From Herbidospora solisilvae (GTDB lineage: Bacteria; Actinomycetota; Actinomycetes; Streptosporangiales; Streptosporangiaceae), in the NCBI RefSeq assembly GCF_009901565.1, contig NZ_WXEW01000004.1:310001-374000 (forward strand): a stretch of 64,000 nucleotides of DNA, given 5' to 3'. Below, piece after piece: positions 31,539 to 40,434 of this stretch (positions are counted from its first letter, which is position 1; each line of letters starts with the position of its first letter). A program made the position numbers and the translations under genes. The notes beneath the pieces are model-generated. The model ran no database searches and had not been told where the DNA came from. It saw only the letters and a program-made list of their open reading frames with translations.

Positions 31539-34262
31539 TCAGGCGGGCGTGCAGGTCACGCTCGGGATCGGGTTCGTGCCGGACTGACTGGCGTTGAAGC
31601 CGAACGAGGTCGTGCCGTTCGGGTTCAGGTTGCCGTTGTAGTTCATGTTCACGACCGTCTGCTGCGCGCCGCTCGCGGAGTGGACGCCGTTCCAGAGCTG
31701 GCTGACGGTCTGCCCGTTGGCCCAGGTCCAGCGGACCGTCCAGCCGGTGATCGCGCTGGTCCCGCTGTTCCGGACGGTCACGCTCGCGCCGAACCCGCCG
31801 GGCCAGGAGTTCGTGATCGTGTACGTCGCCGCGCAGGCCTTACCGAGGTTGGGCGACGGACTGGGGCTCGGGGAGGGCGACGGCGAGGGGCTGGGACTCG
31901 GGCTCGGGCTCGGGCTCGGCGACGGACTCGGGCTCGGCGACGGGCTGGGGCTCGGTGACGGCGACGGCGACGGGGTGGGGCCGGTGCGGTCGGCGTACAG
32001 GATGCCTCTGCCGTTGGTGCCCAGGTAGACGCGGCCGTAGATCCTCGGGTCGCCGGTGATGGCCTCGCCGATGTTGCCGTACTGGTGCTGGTCGTCGTTG
32101 ATGCGCACCCACGTCGCGCCGGCGTCGTCGGAGCGGAAGACGCCGCGCACCCCGTCGATCTTCGCGACGAGGAAGATCGCCATGTACGACTGCCCGGGGG
32201 CCGCCTTGCCGAAGCCGACGTTGTCCGACTCCTCCACGTTGGAAATCTTGGTGAACGACGTGCCGGAGTTGGTCGACCGCCACAGGCCCGCGCCGCCGGC
32301 CAGCCAGATGTCGCCCTCGCGCCCCGGCACCGCCTTGAAGCGCGCCGTCGTGGGCAGGCCGGTGGCCGCCGAGGCGGTGAAGGTCTGGCCGCCGTTGGTG
32401 GAGACGTAGAAGCGCCCGTCGGCGAAGGCGTAGAACTTCTGCGGGTTCACCCGGTCGGACTCGACCCGCGCGCCCGACGGCACCCCGCTCGCGGTCTGCC
32501 ATGTGTTGCCGTAGCCGACCGAGTAGACGACCGAGGCCCCGGCGTCGCCGGGCGCCCACACGAAGCGGCTGCCGTCGGCCGCCGCCGCGACCGTGCCGCC
32601 GTTGTTGATCCCGCCGGGCTCCTGGCCCTGGAACCAGTTGGCGCCGCCGTCGGTCGAGAAGGCCACGTGGTTGTCATTGGGCCGGTCGGCCTCGGTGAAG
32701 TTGCCGACCCTGACCATGGTCGAGGGGTTGAGCTCGGCGTAGTCGAGCGAGGTCGTCGAGGTGAAGTTGGGCTGCAGGAACATCATGGGCGGCACGGCGT
32801 CGAGGTCGGTGTGCCGGAACCCGCCGATGTCGCCCAGGCCCGAGATCAGCGGTGCGCTGCCGGTGGGCGGGCTGACGAGGTCGAGGACGGCGGTCTCCTC
32901 CAGGCCCTTCACCATGGGCTTGATGGTGAGCTGGCCGCCGGTGTCCCACAGTTTCAGGTCGGTCGAGCCGTAGATGGTGGCGCCGGTGCCGTACATGAAG
33001 CGGTTGCCGTCGAAGGGGTCGATCTCCATCGACTCGGTCATCCAGCCCAGCTTGGGCGTGACCTCGGGGGGTTGCGGGTTGGCCCCCCAGCTGAGCCACG
33101 GCGCGGAGCTGATGTCCATCTTGTAGCGGAAACTACGGTTCGGGTACGAGGTGTAGTCCCAGATCCGCGTCCAGGTCGCCCCCGAGTCGGTCGACCGCCA
33201 GAAGATCACGTCGGGCCACCAGGAGATCTGCGTGGCCACCATGATCGTGCTCGGGTTGGTGCGGTCGATGGTCAGGCCGGAGTAGCCGAAGTAGGCGTCG
33301 CCGCTGCTCGACGGGATCGGCGAGATCTGCGTCCAGGTGCCGGTCGCGGTGGCGTAGCGCCAGACGTCGCCCTTGGCCCCGGAGTAGGGCCCGGCGGTGT
33401 CGGAGGTGGCGAGGTAGAGGTAGCCGTTGACGTGGTCGAGCACGCCCTTGTGGGCGATGTAGCCGGTCGGGGTGCCGGGCAGCCGCTCCCAGGTGGTGCC
33501 GCCGTTGGTCGTCCGGTAGACGGTGTTGGCCTTGTCGGCCACGCCGACGTAGATCGTCTGGGTGGCGTTGCCGGACGTGCCGGTGCGCTTGTCGAAGGTC
33601 ACCCACACGACGCCGGGCTGGTGGCTGGTGTAGCCGTTGGGGTCGCTCGGGTCGTCGCTGTAGTTCCCGGCGTTCGGGAAGCTGGTCACCTTGGCCCAGG
33701 TCGCGCCGTAGTCGGTGCTCCGCCACAGGCCGTTGCCCATCGGCGCGCCCAGGTAGAGGGTGGAGTTGCGGTTGGGGTCGACGGCCAGCCGCTCCCCCAT
33801 GCCCCGGCCGGGCATGTTGCCGCCCATCTTGAACGGCAGCGGGGTGACCGACCAGGAGTCCCCCTTGTTCGTCGACCGCAGGATCGCCCCGTTGTTCGGG
33901 TCCCACGAGTTGGTGTACATGCCCACGGCCGCGTAGACACGGTTGGTCTGCACCGGGTCGGTCGCGATGCTGTCGACCCCGTTGTAGCCCCAGTTCGTGA
34001 ACCCGACCCAGTCGAGCAGCGGCTTCCACGACGTGGTCGACTGCTCCCAGCGGTACATGCCCCCGATGTCGGTCCGAGCGTAGATGAGGTTCCGCTCGGT
34101 CGGGTTGAACACGATGCCCGGCACGAACCCGCCGCCGTCGATCCGCACGTTCTTGTACGTGTACGGATCGGAGGCGACCGCCCCCGCCGGCGCCATCCGC
34201 ACCACCGCCGCGACCAGCACCAGGGCGGCGATCGCGAGCATGCTGACGATCTTTCTTCGCAT
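31539..34262 (-). CDS. Secreted GH74 xyloglucanase with CBM2
   Basis: 907 residues from the ATG at 34262, with GGAGGAGAAACC as ribosome site. A signal peptide (1-30), then a double seven-bladed beta-propeller of family GH74 with repeated sorting motifs such as WRSTDYGATW and YRTTNGGTTW. Catalytic aspartates are Asp65 in ARTDIGG and Asp478 in SGLGDIGG, the positions known from characterised family members. A Ser-Pro linker (about 20 SP dipeptides) joins a family 2 cellulose-binding module (about 805-907) with paired cysteines and WTVRWTWANGQTVSQLWNG. It hydrolyses beta-1,4 bonds of xyloglucan outside the cell. A palindrome near the promoter suggests sugar control. Confidence 0.95.
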   Translation of the reverse strand: MRRKIVSMLAIAALVLVAAVVRMAPAGAVASDPYTYKNVRIDGGGFVPGIVFNPTERNLIYARTDIGGMYRWEQSTTSWKPLLDWVGFTNWGYNGVDSIATDPVQTNRVYAAVGMYTNSWDPNNGAILRSTNKGDSWSVTPLPFKMGGNMPGRGMGERLAVDPNRNSTLYLGAPMGNGLWRSTDYGATWAKVTSFPNAGNYSDDPSDPNGYTSHQPGVVWVTFDKRTGTSGNATQTIYVGVADKANTVYRTTNGGTTWERLPGTPTGYIAHKGVLDHVNGYLYLATSDTAGPYSGAKGDVWRYATATGTWTQISPIPSSSGDAYFGYSGLTIDRTNPSTIMVATQISWWPDVIFWRSTDSGATWTRIWDYTSYPNRSFRYKMDISSAPWLSWGANPQPPEVTPKLGWMTESMEIDPFDGNRFMYGTGATIYGSTDLKLWDTGGQLTIKPMVKGLEETAVLDLVSPPTGSAPLISGLGDIGGFRHTDLDAVPPMMFLQPNFTSTTSLDYAELNPSTMVRVGNFTEADRPNDNHVAFSTDGGANWFQGQEPGGINNGGTVAAAADGSRFVWAPGDAGASVVYSVGYGNTWQTASGVPSGARVESDRVNPQKFYAFADGRFYVSTNGGQTFTASAATGLPTTARFKAVPGREGDIWLAGGAGLWRSTNSGTSFTKISNVEESDNVGFGKAAPGQSYMAIFLVAKIDGVRGVFRSDDAGATWVRINDDQHQYGNIGEAITGDPRIYGRVYLGTNGRGILYADRTGPTPSPSPSPSPSPSPSPSPSPSPSPSPSPSPSPSPSPSPSPSPNLGKACAATYTITNSWPGGFGASVTVRNSGTSAITGWTVRWTWANGQTVSQLWNGVHSASGAQQTVVNMNYNGNLNPNGTTSFGFNASQSGTNPIPSVTCTPA
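31853..31978. repeat. Degenerate hexanucleotide repeat encoding the Ser-Pro linker
   Basis: About 20 tandem six-base units of the kind CGGGCT, CGGCGA and GGGGCT on the plus strand encode (Ser-Pro)n of the xyloglucanase linker. The unit number could vary by slippage among strains. Confidence 0.85.
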
Positions 34263-34347
34263 GGACGGTTTCTCCTCCGTGAATGGATAACCGGCCATGC
34301 ACGATCAGGTGGGGACCCTGACCGTCCGCCCAGCGCGTGCATGGAAC

Positions 34348-34368
34348 TTGGTTTGATTACCAAACCAA
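34348..34368. promoter_or_regulatory. Palindromic operator upstream of the xyloglucanase gene
   Basis: TTGGTTTG-ATTAC-CAAACCAA: perfect 8-bp arms with a 5-base spacer, 86 bases before the GH74 start and 28 before the deformylase. The AT-rich, AAAC/GTTT character resembles ROK- and XylR-type sites for plant-sugar genes. The binder is unknown. Confidence 0.65.
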
Positions 34369-34395
34369 CTATCTCAGGTGGAGACCGCTGCGACA

Positions 34396-34941
34396 ATGGA
34401 CCACATGAGACCCATCACGATCGTCGGGACGCCGGTCCTGCACACCCCGTGCCGCCCGGTGGAGAAGTTCGACGACGAACTCGCGGCCCTGGCCGACGAC
34501 ATGTTCGAGAGCATGTACGCCGCCGAAGGCGTCGGCCTGGCCGCCAACCAGATCGGCGTCGACCTGCGCGTCTTCGTCTACGACTGCCCCGACGCCGACG
34601 AGGTCTTCCAGAAGGGCGTGGTCGTCAACCCGACCCTGGAGCTGCCCCCCGCCGACGAGCAGGAGTTCGACGTCGGCGGCGAGGGCTGCCTGTCGGTCCC
34701 CGGCCCCCGCGCCGCCCTGGGCCGCCCCAACGTGGCCACCGTCCACGGCTTCGACCTGCGCGGCGAGCCGATCACGGTGGTCGGCACGGGCGTCCTGGCC
34801 CGCTGCTTCCAGCACGAGACCGACCACCTGAACGGCATCCTCTACATCGACCACCTCACCCCCGAGGCCAGAGAGGCCGTCATGACGGAGTTCCGGGAGC
34901 TGCAGGGGCGGCCTCCCGCAGACGACGCCGATAGAACATAA
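34396..34941 (+). CDS. def: Peptide deformylase
   Basis: 181 residues. All three metal motifs are present: GVGLAANQIG, EGCLSVP and QHETDHLNGILYID (HExxH-type, Fe or Zn bound by the Cys and two His). It strips the formyl group from nascent proteins in the cytoplasm. Start chosen at 34396 (MDHMRPITIVG) because GGAGA is 11 bases upstream; GTG 34378 and ATG 34405 remain possible. It follows the divergent GH74 promoter and precedes a patatin gene, possibly separately transcribed. Confidence 0.96.
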   Translation: MDHMRPITIVGTPVLHTPCRPVEKFDDELAALADDMFESMYAAEGVGLAANQIGVDLRVFVYDCPDADEVFQKGVVVNPTLELPPADEQEFDVGGEGCLSVPGPRAALGRPNVATVHGFDLRGEPITVVGTGVLARCFQHETDHLNGILYIDHLTPEAREAVMTEFRELQGRPPADDADRT

Positions 34942-34942
34942 T
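34937..34942 (+). promoter_or_regulatory. Candidate -10 element (leaderless patatin transcript)
   Basis: CATAAT ends 7 bases before the ATG of the patatin gene at 34950, within an AT-rich patch. This spacing fits transcription starting at the start codon itself. Confidence 0.4.
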
Positions 34943-34949
34943 TCGGTAC

Positions 34950-35774
34950 ATGACGAGAGCATTGGTCCTGGGTGGCGGAGGCATCGCCGGCATCGCCTGG
35001 GAGGCAGGGATCGTGACCGGTCTGCGGCGCGAGGGCGTCGACCTGGGGGCCGCCGACACGATCATCGGCACGTCCGCCGGTTCCGTCGTCGGCACCCTCA
35101 TCGCCACCGGCGCCGATCTGGAGCGGGCCGTCGCGCGGCAGAGCACGTCCGACCACGGGCCCCGCCCGGCCGTCGACATGGCGCCGGTCATGCAGGCGTT
35201 CGGCATCCTCTTCGACCCGAGCATCGACCCCAAGGAGGCCCGCCGGAGGGTCGGCGAACTGGCCCTGGCCCTCCCCGTGGTCGACGGCATGGCCCGGATC
35301 GAGTCGGTCGGCGACCGGCTCCCGGTGAAGGTGTGGCCCGAGCGCGACCTCCAGGTCACCGCCGTCGACGCCGCCACCGGCCAGTTCGTCGTCTGGACCC
35401 GCGAGTCGGGCGTCGAGCTCACCCTCGCCGTCGCCTCCAGCTGCGCCGTCCCGTGCGTCTACCCGCCGGTCGAGATCAACGGCGCCCGCTACATGGACGG
35501 CGGCGTGCGCAGCGGCACCAACGCCGACCTGGCCAGGGGCGCCGGCACGGTCGTCGTGCTCGAACCCCTCACCGGTATGGTCCCGCCCGAGCGCCTGGCC
35601 CGGGAACTGGAGAAGACCGGCGCGTCCAAGACCGCGTCGATCGGCCCCGACGAGGCCGCCAAGGCCGTGTTCGGCACCAACGTCCTCGACCCCGGCCTGT
35701 GGGCCCCCGCCTTCAAGGCCGGCCTCGCCCAGGCGCCGTCGGTCGCCGCGCGGGTCGCCGAGGTGTGGGACTGA
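34950..35774 (+). CDS. Patatin-like phospholipase
   Basis: 274 residues. Glycine-rich oxyanion loop ALVLGGGGIAGIAW, nucleophile Ser42 in GTSAGS, and Asp183 in RYMDGGVRSG give a complete Ser-Asp dyad. It has no signal or membrane segment, so a cytoplasmic lipid hydrolase. It is shorter than and different from the patatin at 20918. The deazaflavin enzyme gene starts 30 bases after it. Confidence 0.9.
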   Translation: MTRALVLGGGGIAGIAWEAGIVTGLRREGVDLGAADTIIGTSAGSVVGTLIATGADLERAVARQSTSDHGPRPAVDMAPVMQAFGILFDPSIDPKEARRRVGELALALPVVDGMARIESVGDRLPVKVWPERDLQVTAVDAATGQFVVWTRESGVELTLAVASSCAVPCVYPPVEINGARYMDGGVRSGTNADLARGAGTVVVLEPLTGMVPPERLARELEKTGASKTASIGPDEAAKAVFGTNVLDPGLWAPAFKAGLAQAPSVAARVAEVWD

Positions 35775-35803
35775 GAGCCTCTTTTCCGGCAAGTATGAGG
35801 CGC

Positions 35804-36226
35804 ATGAGCAACCCGATTGACGGCGACATCCGTGAGATCAACCGCAGGACGATCGAGGAGTTCCGCGCCCACAAGGGCGGCGGCCCCTTCGAGGGCCGCG
35901 CCCTGCTGATCCTCACCACCCGCGGCCGCGTCACCGGCCGCCCCCACACGACCCCGATGATGTACGTCATCGAGGGCGACCACCTGCTGGTCATGGCCTC
36001 TGCCGCCGGCGCGCCCGAAGACCCGGAGTGGTACCGGAACCTGCTGAAGACCCCCGAGGTCACGGTGGAGGTCGGCGACCAGGTCTACGTCGCCACGGCC
36101 CGGCCGACGGAGGGCCCGGAGTACGACGCGTTGTGGTCGCAGATCAAGAAGAACTACCCGTTCTTCTCCGAACACGAGAAGGCGGCCGGCCGCAAGATCC
36201 CGGTCGTCGCACTGGAGCGCACGTGA
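35804..36226 (+). CDS. Deazaflavin (F420)-dependent nitroreductase family protein
   Basis: 140 residues from the ATG at 35804, preceded by GAGG; an ATG at 35795 is possible. Split-barrel fold of the Ddn type: RALLILTTRGRVTGRPHTTPMMYVIEGDHLLVMASAAGAPEDPEWYRNLLKTPEVTVEVG, with the conserved RPHTTP-like motif and W-Y-N pattern that hold the deazaflavin. Ending YPFFSEHEKAAGRKIPVVALE. Cytoplasmic reductase of quinones or unsaturated substrates, using F420H2. Confidence 0.88.
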   Translation: MSNPIDGDIREINRRTIEEFRAHKGGGPFEGRALLILTTRGRVTGRPHTTPMMYVIEGDHLLVMASAAGAPEDPEWYRNLLKTPEVTVEVGDQVYVATARPTEGPEYDALWSQIKKNYPFFSEHEKAAGRKIPVVALERT

Positions 36227-36256
36227 GGCGGTGAGGTTCGGGGGTAGCGGGGGTCC

Positions 36257-37921
36257 GTGCTCGCTCTTGCTCCCCAGGACCTGCGCCTGGACGTCAACGC
36301 GCTGGACTATCTCATCCTGGCGCTCTACTTCGCCGTCGTGGTGGGCATCGGATTCGCCGCCCGCCGCGCCATCCGCTCCTCCAGCGACTTCTTCCTCGCC
36401 GGGCGTGCCCTGCCCGCGTGGATCACGGGTCTCGCGTTCGTCTCCGCCAACCTCGGGGCGATCGAGATCCTCGGCATGGCCGCCAACGGAGCCCAGTACG
36501 GCCTCATGACCGTGCACTACTACTGGATCGGCGCCATTCCGGCCATGGTGTTCCTCGGCGTCGTGATGATGCCGTTCTACTACCGGTCGAAGGTGCACAG
36601 CGTGCCGGAGTTCCTCCGGCGGCGGTTCAATCCGGCCACGCAGTTGTTCAACGCCATCGCGTTCGCCGTCGCGCAGGTGCTGATCGCGGGGATCAACCTC
36701 TACGCCCTCGCGCTCGTCATGGAGGCGCTGCTCGGCTGGCCCCTCTGGTTGTCCGTGATCGTGTCGGCGGCGATCGTGCTGGCGTACATCACCCTGGGCG
36801 GGTTGTCGTCGGCGATCTACAACGAGGTCATGCAGTTCTTCGTGATCATCGCGGGGCTCGTTCCCGTGGTGGTGCTGGGGCTGGTCCGGGTCGGGGGCTT
36901 CGAGGGGCTCGGGCAGAAGGTCCGCGAGAGCGTGCTCGGGGAGGGCGGGCTGCACACCTGGTCGACGACCGCGTCCACGGACAACCCGCTGGGGGCGAGC
37001 TGGATCGGGATCGTGTTCGGGCTCGGGTTCGTGTTGTCGTTCGGCTACTGGACGACCAACTTCGCCGAGGTGCAGCGCGGCCTGTCGGCGCGGAACACCA
37101 ACGCGGCGCGGCTGACGCCGATCGTGGCGGCCTATCCGAAGTTGCTGATCCCGGTCGTGACCGTGATCCCGGGGCTCGTCGCCCTGGTGCTGTTCTCGAA
37201 CCTGGGCAAGGAGGGCGGGCCCGCCTACAACTACGCGATTCCGCTGCTCATGAACGAGTTCCTGCCCAACGGGGTGCTCGGGGTCGCGGTGACCGGTCTG
37301 CTGGCGTCGTTCATGGCCGGCATGGCGGCGAACATCTCCGGGTTCAACACCGTGTTCACGTACGACATCTGGAAGGGTCACGTGAACGGCGACAAGCCCG
37401 ACGAGTTCTATGTACGTCTCGGGCGCGTCGCCACCGTCGGCGGTGTGGTGGCCGGCATCGGGACGGCGTTCATCGCGGCCGGGTTCTCGAACATCATGAA
37501 CTACCTCCAGGCGCTGTTCGCGTTCTTCAACGCGCCCCTGTTCGCGACGTTCATCATCGGCCTGTTCTGGAAGCGGATGACCCCGTGGGCGGGCTTCTGG
37601 GGCATCATCGCGGGCACCCTGGCGGCGTTCGCGGTCTACATCCCCTACCGGGCGGGGGTGCTCGACCTCGGCACCGACCTGAACGCCTCGTTCGTGGCCG
37701 CCGGGGCGGCGTTCGTCGTCGACGCGGTCGTGTCGGTCGTGATCACGCTGGTGACCACGCCCAAGCCGGAGGAGGAGCTGCGGGGGCTGGTGTACGGGCT
37801 GACCGACGTCGACCTCAAGGACGACTCCCTGGCCGGGGACCGGGCCTGGTACCGCTCCCCGGTGATCCTCGGATCCGGCGCGCTGGTCCTGGCCGCCGCC
37901 TTCTACCTGCCGTTCCTGTAA
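36257..37921 (+). CDS. Sodium:solute symporter family transporter (SSS)
   Basis: 554 residues with about thirteen helices, LeuT-like inverted repeat. Signs: ARRAIRSSSDFFLAGRALPAWITGLAFVSANLGAIEILG with the GRALPAW and Ala/Ser-rich first helices, YYWIGAIPAMVFLGVVMMPFYYRS, and VPEFLRRRFN, which are SSS family marks. It uses a sodium gradient to take in a small molecule such as a sugar or carboxylate; which is unknown. Start is GTG 36257. The 77-residue membrane gene follows 10 bases later, so both are one operon. Confidence 0.88.
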   Translation: MLALAPQDLRLDVNALDYLILALYFAVVVGIGFAARRAIRSSSDFFLAGRALPAWITGLAFVSANLGAIEILGMAANGAQYGLMTVHYYWIGAIPAMVFLGVVMMPFYYRSKVHSVPEFLRRRFNPATQLFNAIAFAVAQVLIAGINLYALALVMEALLGWPLWLSVIVSAAIVLAYITLGGLSSAIYNEVMQFFVIIAGLVPVVVLGLVRVGGFEGLGQKVRESVLGEGGLHTWSTTASTDNPLGASWIGIVFGLGFVLSFGYWTTNFAEVQRGLSARNTNAARLTPIVAAYPKLLIPVVTVIPGLVALVLFSNLGKEGGPAYNYAIPLLMNEFLPNGVLGVAVTGLLASFMAGMAANISGFNTVFTYDIWKGHVNGDKPDEFYVRLGRVATVGGVVAGIGTAFIAAGFSNIMNYLQALFAFFNAPLFATFIIGLFWKRMTPWAGFWGIIAGTLAAFAVYIPYRAGVLDLGTDLNASFVAAGAAFVVDAVVSVVITLVTTPKPEEELRGLVYGLTDVDLKDDSLAGDRAWYRSPVILGSGALVLAAAFYLPFL

Positions 37922-37931
37922 GGGGGACTCG

Positions 37932-38165
37932 ATGTTGTTCGACATCCGCCGCATCCTGGGCGGCCTGTTCGCCGTCTACGGCGTGATCCTGGTCGTCGCC
38001 GGGCTCCTCGACGGGGCCGAGGAGATCGCCAAGGCCGAGGGGGTGCGCATCAACCTGTGGACCGGGGTCGGGATGCTGGTGCTGGCCGGGGTGTTCCTGG
38101 TGTGGGAGCGGCTGCGGCCCAAGGACGTGCCCGACCCCTCCGACGAGTCGTCAGGCGATGCCTAG
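37932..38165 (+). CDS. Small membrane protein after the symporter
   Basis: 77 residues: two helices (ILGGLFAVYGVILVVAGLLDGA and LWTGVGMLVLAGVFLVWERL) and an acidic tail. It belongs with the symporter by distance (10 bases) and probably associates with it. Unknown family. The last 15 bases overlap the convergent binding-protein gene. Confidence 0.7.
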   Translation: MLFDIRRILGGLFAVYGVILVVAGLLDGAEEIAKAEGVRINLWTGVGMLVLAGVFLVWERLRPKDVPDPSDESSGDA

Positions 38166-39224
38166 CTCCGCGCACGCCGGCTTCATGGTGGCCGGGTTGC
38201 AGACCTCGTTGACCGTCCAGAAGCCGTCCCTGACCACGGTATCCTTGATCGTGTCCCGGGTGACCACGATCGCCTTGGTGATCATGGCGGGGATCGCCTG
38301 CTCGGTGTCGTTGCTCACCGTGCTGGTGCCCCGGACCGGTCGGCCGGCGCCCAGGTCCACGGCCAGCTGCGCGGCGTTCTGCGCCTCGGGCTGGATCGGC
38401 TTGTAGATGGTCATCGTCTGGGTGCGGAGCATGATGCGGTGGATGGCCTCCAGGTCGGCGTCCATGCCGGTCAGCGGGGTGTCGGGGGGCATGCCCGAGT
38501 CGCGGATCGACGCCGCGGCGCCGTCGGCGAGGCCGTCGTTGGCGGCGTACACGCCGACGATGTTGGCGGGGCCGATGCGGTCCATGGCCATCTCCGACTC
38601 GCGTTCGGCCTCCTCGGGGCTCCAGCCGGGGGTGTCGTACTCGGCGCCGATGCGGACCCGCCCGTCGAGGGCGGCGTGGGCGCCGGCCTTGAACTCGGCG
38701 GAGTTGGGGTCGGTCGTCGGGCCGTTGAGCATGATGATCTGGCCCTCGTGGCCGCGGGCCCTGATGGCGTCGACCAGGGCCTGGCCCTGCAACCGGCCCA
38801 CCTCGACGTTGTCGAAGGAGGTGTAGGCGTCGATGGCGCCCTCCGCGAGACGGTCGTACGAGACGATCCGGACGGCCCGCGCGGCGGCGCGGTCGACCGA
38901 CGGCTGGATTCCGCGGGCGTCCACCGGGGTCAGGATGACGGTCTTGATCCCCTGGGCGGTGAACTGGTCGAGCTGGCGGCGCTGCGCGACGGGGTCGCCC
39001 TCGGCGTTGACCGAGACGATCTCGCAGTTGGGGCAGAGCTGGGCGACCGACGAGGTGATGTACGGGCGGTCGAACTTCTCCCACCGGGGGGTCGTCAGGT
39101 CGGGGAGCATGAGTCCGATCTTGAACCCGCGGGCGATGATCTCGGCCGGACCGGTCTGCGGAGGCTTCTCGGGGCCACAGGCGGCCACGGCGACCAGCAG
39201 CGCCAGCGCGAGAAAGGTCCTCAC
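38151..39224 (-). CDS. Sugar ABC transporter substrate-binding lipoprotein, xylose/ribose type (orphan)
   Basis: 357 residues. Lipobox VAAC at residues 13-16 after a hydrophobic signal. Periplasmic-binding fold type I: FKIGLMLPDLTTPRWEKFDRPYI near 34-56, VILTPVDARGIQPSVDRAAARAVRIVSYDRL with XylF-like D-R contacts, and GMDADLEAIHRIMLRTQTMTIYKPI with the conserved TMTIYKP. Order and motifs resemble XylF. Oddity: no permease or ATPase next to it, so it is an orphan or serves a transporter elsewhere. It is divergent from LysR and convergent with the symporter pair. Confidence 0.86.
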   Translation of the reverse strand: MRTFLALALLVAVAACGPEKPPQTGPAEIIARGFKIGLMLPDLTTPRWEKFDRPYITSSVAQLCPNCEIVSVNAEGDPVAQRRQLDQFTAQGIKTVILTPVDARGIQPSVDRAAARAVRIVSYDRLAEGAIDAYTSFDNVEVGRLQGQALVDAIRARGHEGQIIMLNGPTTDPNSAEFKAGAHAALDGRVRIGAEYDTPGWSPEEAERESEMAMDRIGPANIVGVYAANDGLADGAAASIRDSGMPPDTPLTGMDADLEAIHRIMLRTQTMTIYKPIQPEAQNAAQLAVDLGAGRPVRGTSTVSNDTEQAIPAMITKAIVVTRDTIKDTVVRDGFWTVNEVCNPATMKPACAELGIA

Positions 39225-39313
39225 TCATGCCCCCCGTTCGTCTGGGGAGGCCTACCCTGCCCGTTGCCCGGGGGTAACGGTGGTGGCGGAGTCTTGATAG
39301 ACCTTTTCCGACA

Positions 39314-39323
39314 TGACTAGTCA
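39314..39323. promoter_or_regulatory. Short palindrome between binding-protein and LysR genes
   Basis: TGACTAGTCA, a perfect 10-bp palindrome, sits 90 bases before the binding-protein start and 56 bases before LysR. The stretch around it is AT-rich and must hold both promoters. A LysR site is possible but unproven. Confidence 0.35.
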
Positions 39324-39378
39324 GAATGTGTGACAAATCATCATTGCTGGAGTTATTCGGGGGTCATACCTTCACGTT

Positions 39379-40338
39379 ATGGACCTGGAGCTCCGCCATC
39401 TCAGAATCGTGCGTATGGTCGCCGAGACCGGCAGCGTCACCAAGGCGGCCAGTGCGCTCGGGCTCGCGCAGCCCGCGCTCACGGCACAGTTGAAGCGGAT
39501 CGAACGGGCACTCGGGGGCAGCCTGTTCGAGCGGGACCACACCGGTTCCCGCCCCACCGCACTCGGGGAGCTGGTGCTCGCCCGCGCACAGGTGCTGCTG
39601 CCCGCCGTACAGCAACTGCAGGAGGAGGCCGCCCGGCTGGCCAACGGTGAACCCGACGGCCGCCGCTACCGGATCGGCGCCGCAAACGGGCCGATCCTGG
39701 GCGGCCTGGTCGACCGGCTGGCCGCGGCCGAGCCCGGCGCGGTGATCACCACCGCCACCTCGTGGTCGACCGGGGAACTGGCCACCAAGGTGATGCTCGG
39801 GCGGCTCGACTTCGCCCTGATCGGGGTCTGCGGCGACTCCCGGCCCCCCGGCGACGAGGCGCTGTCGTGGGCCATGGTCGCCAACGATCCGGTGTTCGTG
39901 CTGGTCGCCGACTCCCATCCGCTGGCCGGAGAACGGGAGGTCGAGCTCGGCGACTTCGCCAGGGAACAGTGGGCGGTCACCCCCGGCGACGGCTGCTTCG
40001 GCGAGTGCTTCGCCGTGGCCGCGTCGCGGTCGGGGTTCGCCCCGTCTGCGATCTACGAGACCGACGTCGCGACCTGCGTCCACCTGGTGCGGGTCGGCCG
40101 CGCCGTGGCGTTGTGCCAGGCCACGTTCCGCCGCAGCGAGGGGATGGTGGCCTTACCCGTACGCGGGGCGCCGCTGCGCTGGCGGCAGCTGCTCGGCTGG
40201 CATCCGGAGACCGCGGCCGCCCAGTCGGCGCCGGCCGTGGTCAGCCACGCCAAGTTCTCCCACCTGGACGCCGTCCGGCAGAGCGCCCCCTACTCGAACT
40301 GGCTGGCCCGGAACCCGGGATACGGAACCATGCCGTAG
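39379..40338 (+). CDS. LysR-family transcriptional regulator
   Basis: 319 residues. N-terminal winged helix DLELRHLRIVRMVAETGSVTKAASALGLAQPALTAQLKRIERALGGSLFERD is canonical. The ligand-binding domain follows, with YRIGAANGPILGGLVDRL and a C-terminal WATFRR-like end. The helix-turn-helix is near residues 19-38. It faces away from the binding-protein gene, whose promoter it may control. Start ATG at 39379; no strong ribosome site. Confidence 0.92.
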   Translation: MDLELRHLRIVRMVAETGSVTKAASALGLAQPALTAQLKRIERALGGSLFERDHTGSRPTALGELVLARAQVLLPAVQQLQEEAARLANGEPDGRRYRIGAANGPILGGLVDRLAAAEPGAVITTATSWSTGELATKVMLGRLDFALIGVCGDSRPPGDEALSWAMVANDPVFVLVADSHPLAGEREVELGDFAREQWAVTPGDGCFGECFAVAASRSGFAPSAIYETDVATCVHLVRVGRAVALCQATFRRSEGMVALPVRGAPLRWRQLLGWHPETAAAQSAPAVVSHAKFSHLDAVRQSAPYSNWLARNPGYGTMP

Positions 40339-40434
40339 CCGGGCCATAACACGGTGGTAGGGGGCAAACGACGGCTCCTCGGGGGCGTGCCTGGAGATTA
40401 CGTTCAGGGCACTCCCAGCCCCCAAGGAGAATCG

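Noticed and set aside
31853-31978. Possible CRISPR-like or satellite repeat
   Set aside because: The units are contiguous six-base codons of a Ser-Pro linker with no spacers.
32085-34934. A 949-codon plus-strand frame antisense to the xyloglucanase
   Set aside because: It is a shadow of GC-rich codon bias opposite a gene with clear GH74 and CBM2 motifs; its translation is a low-complexity Arg/Gly/Val mixture without domains.
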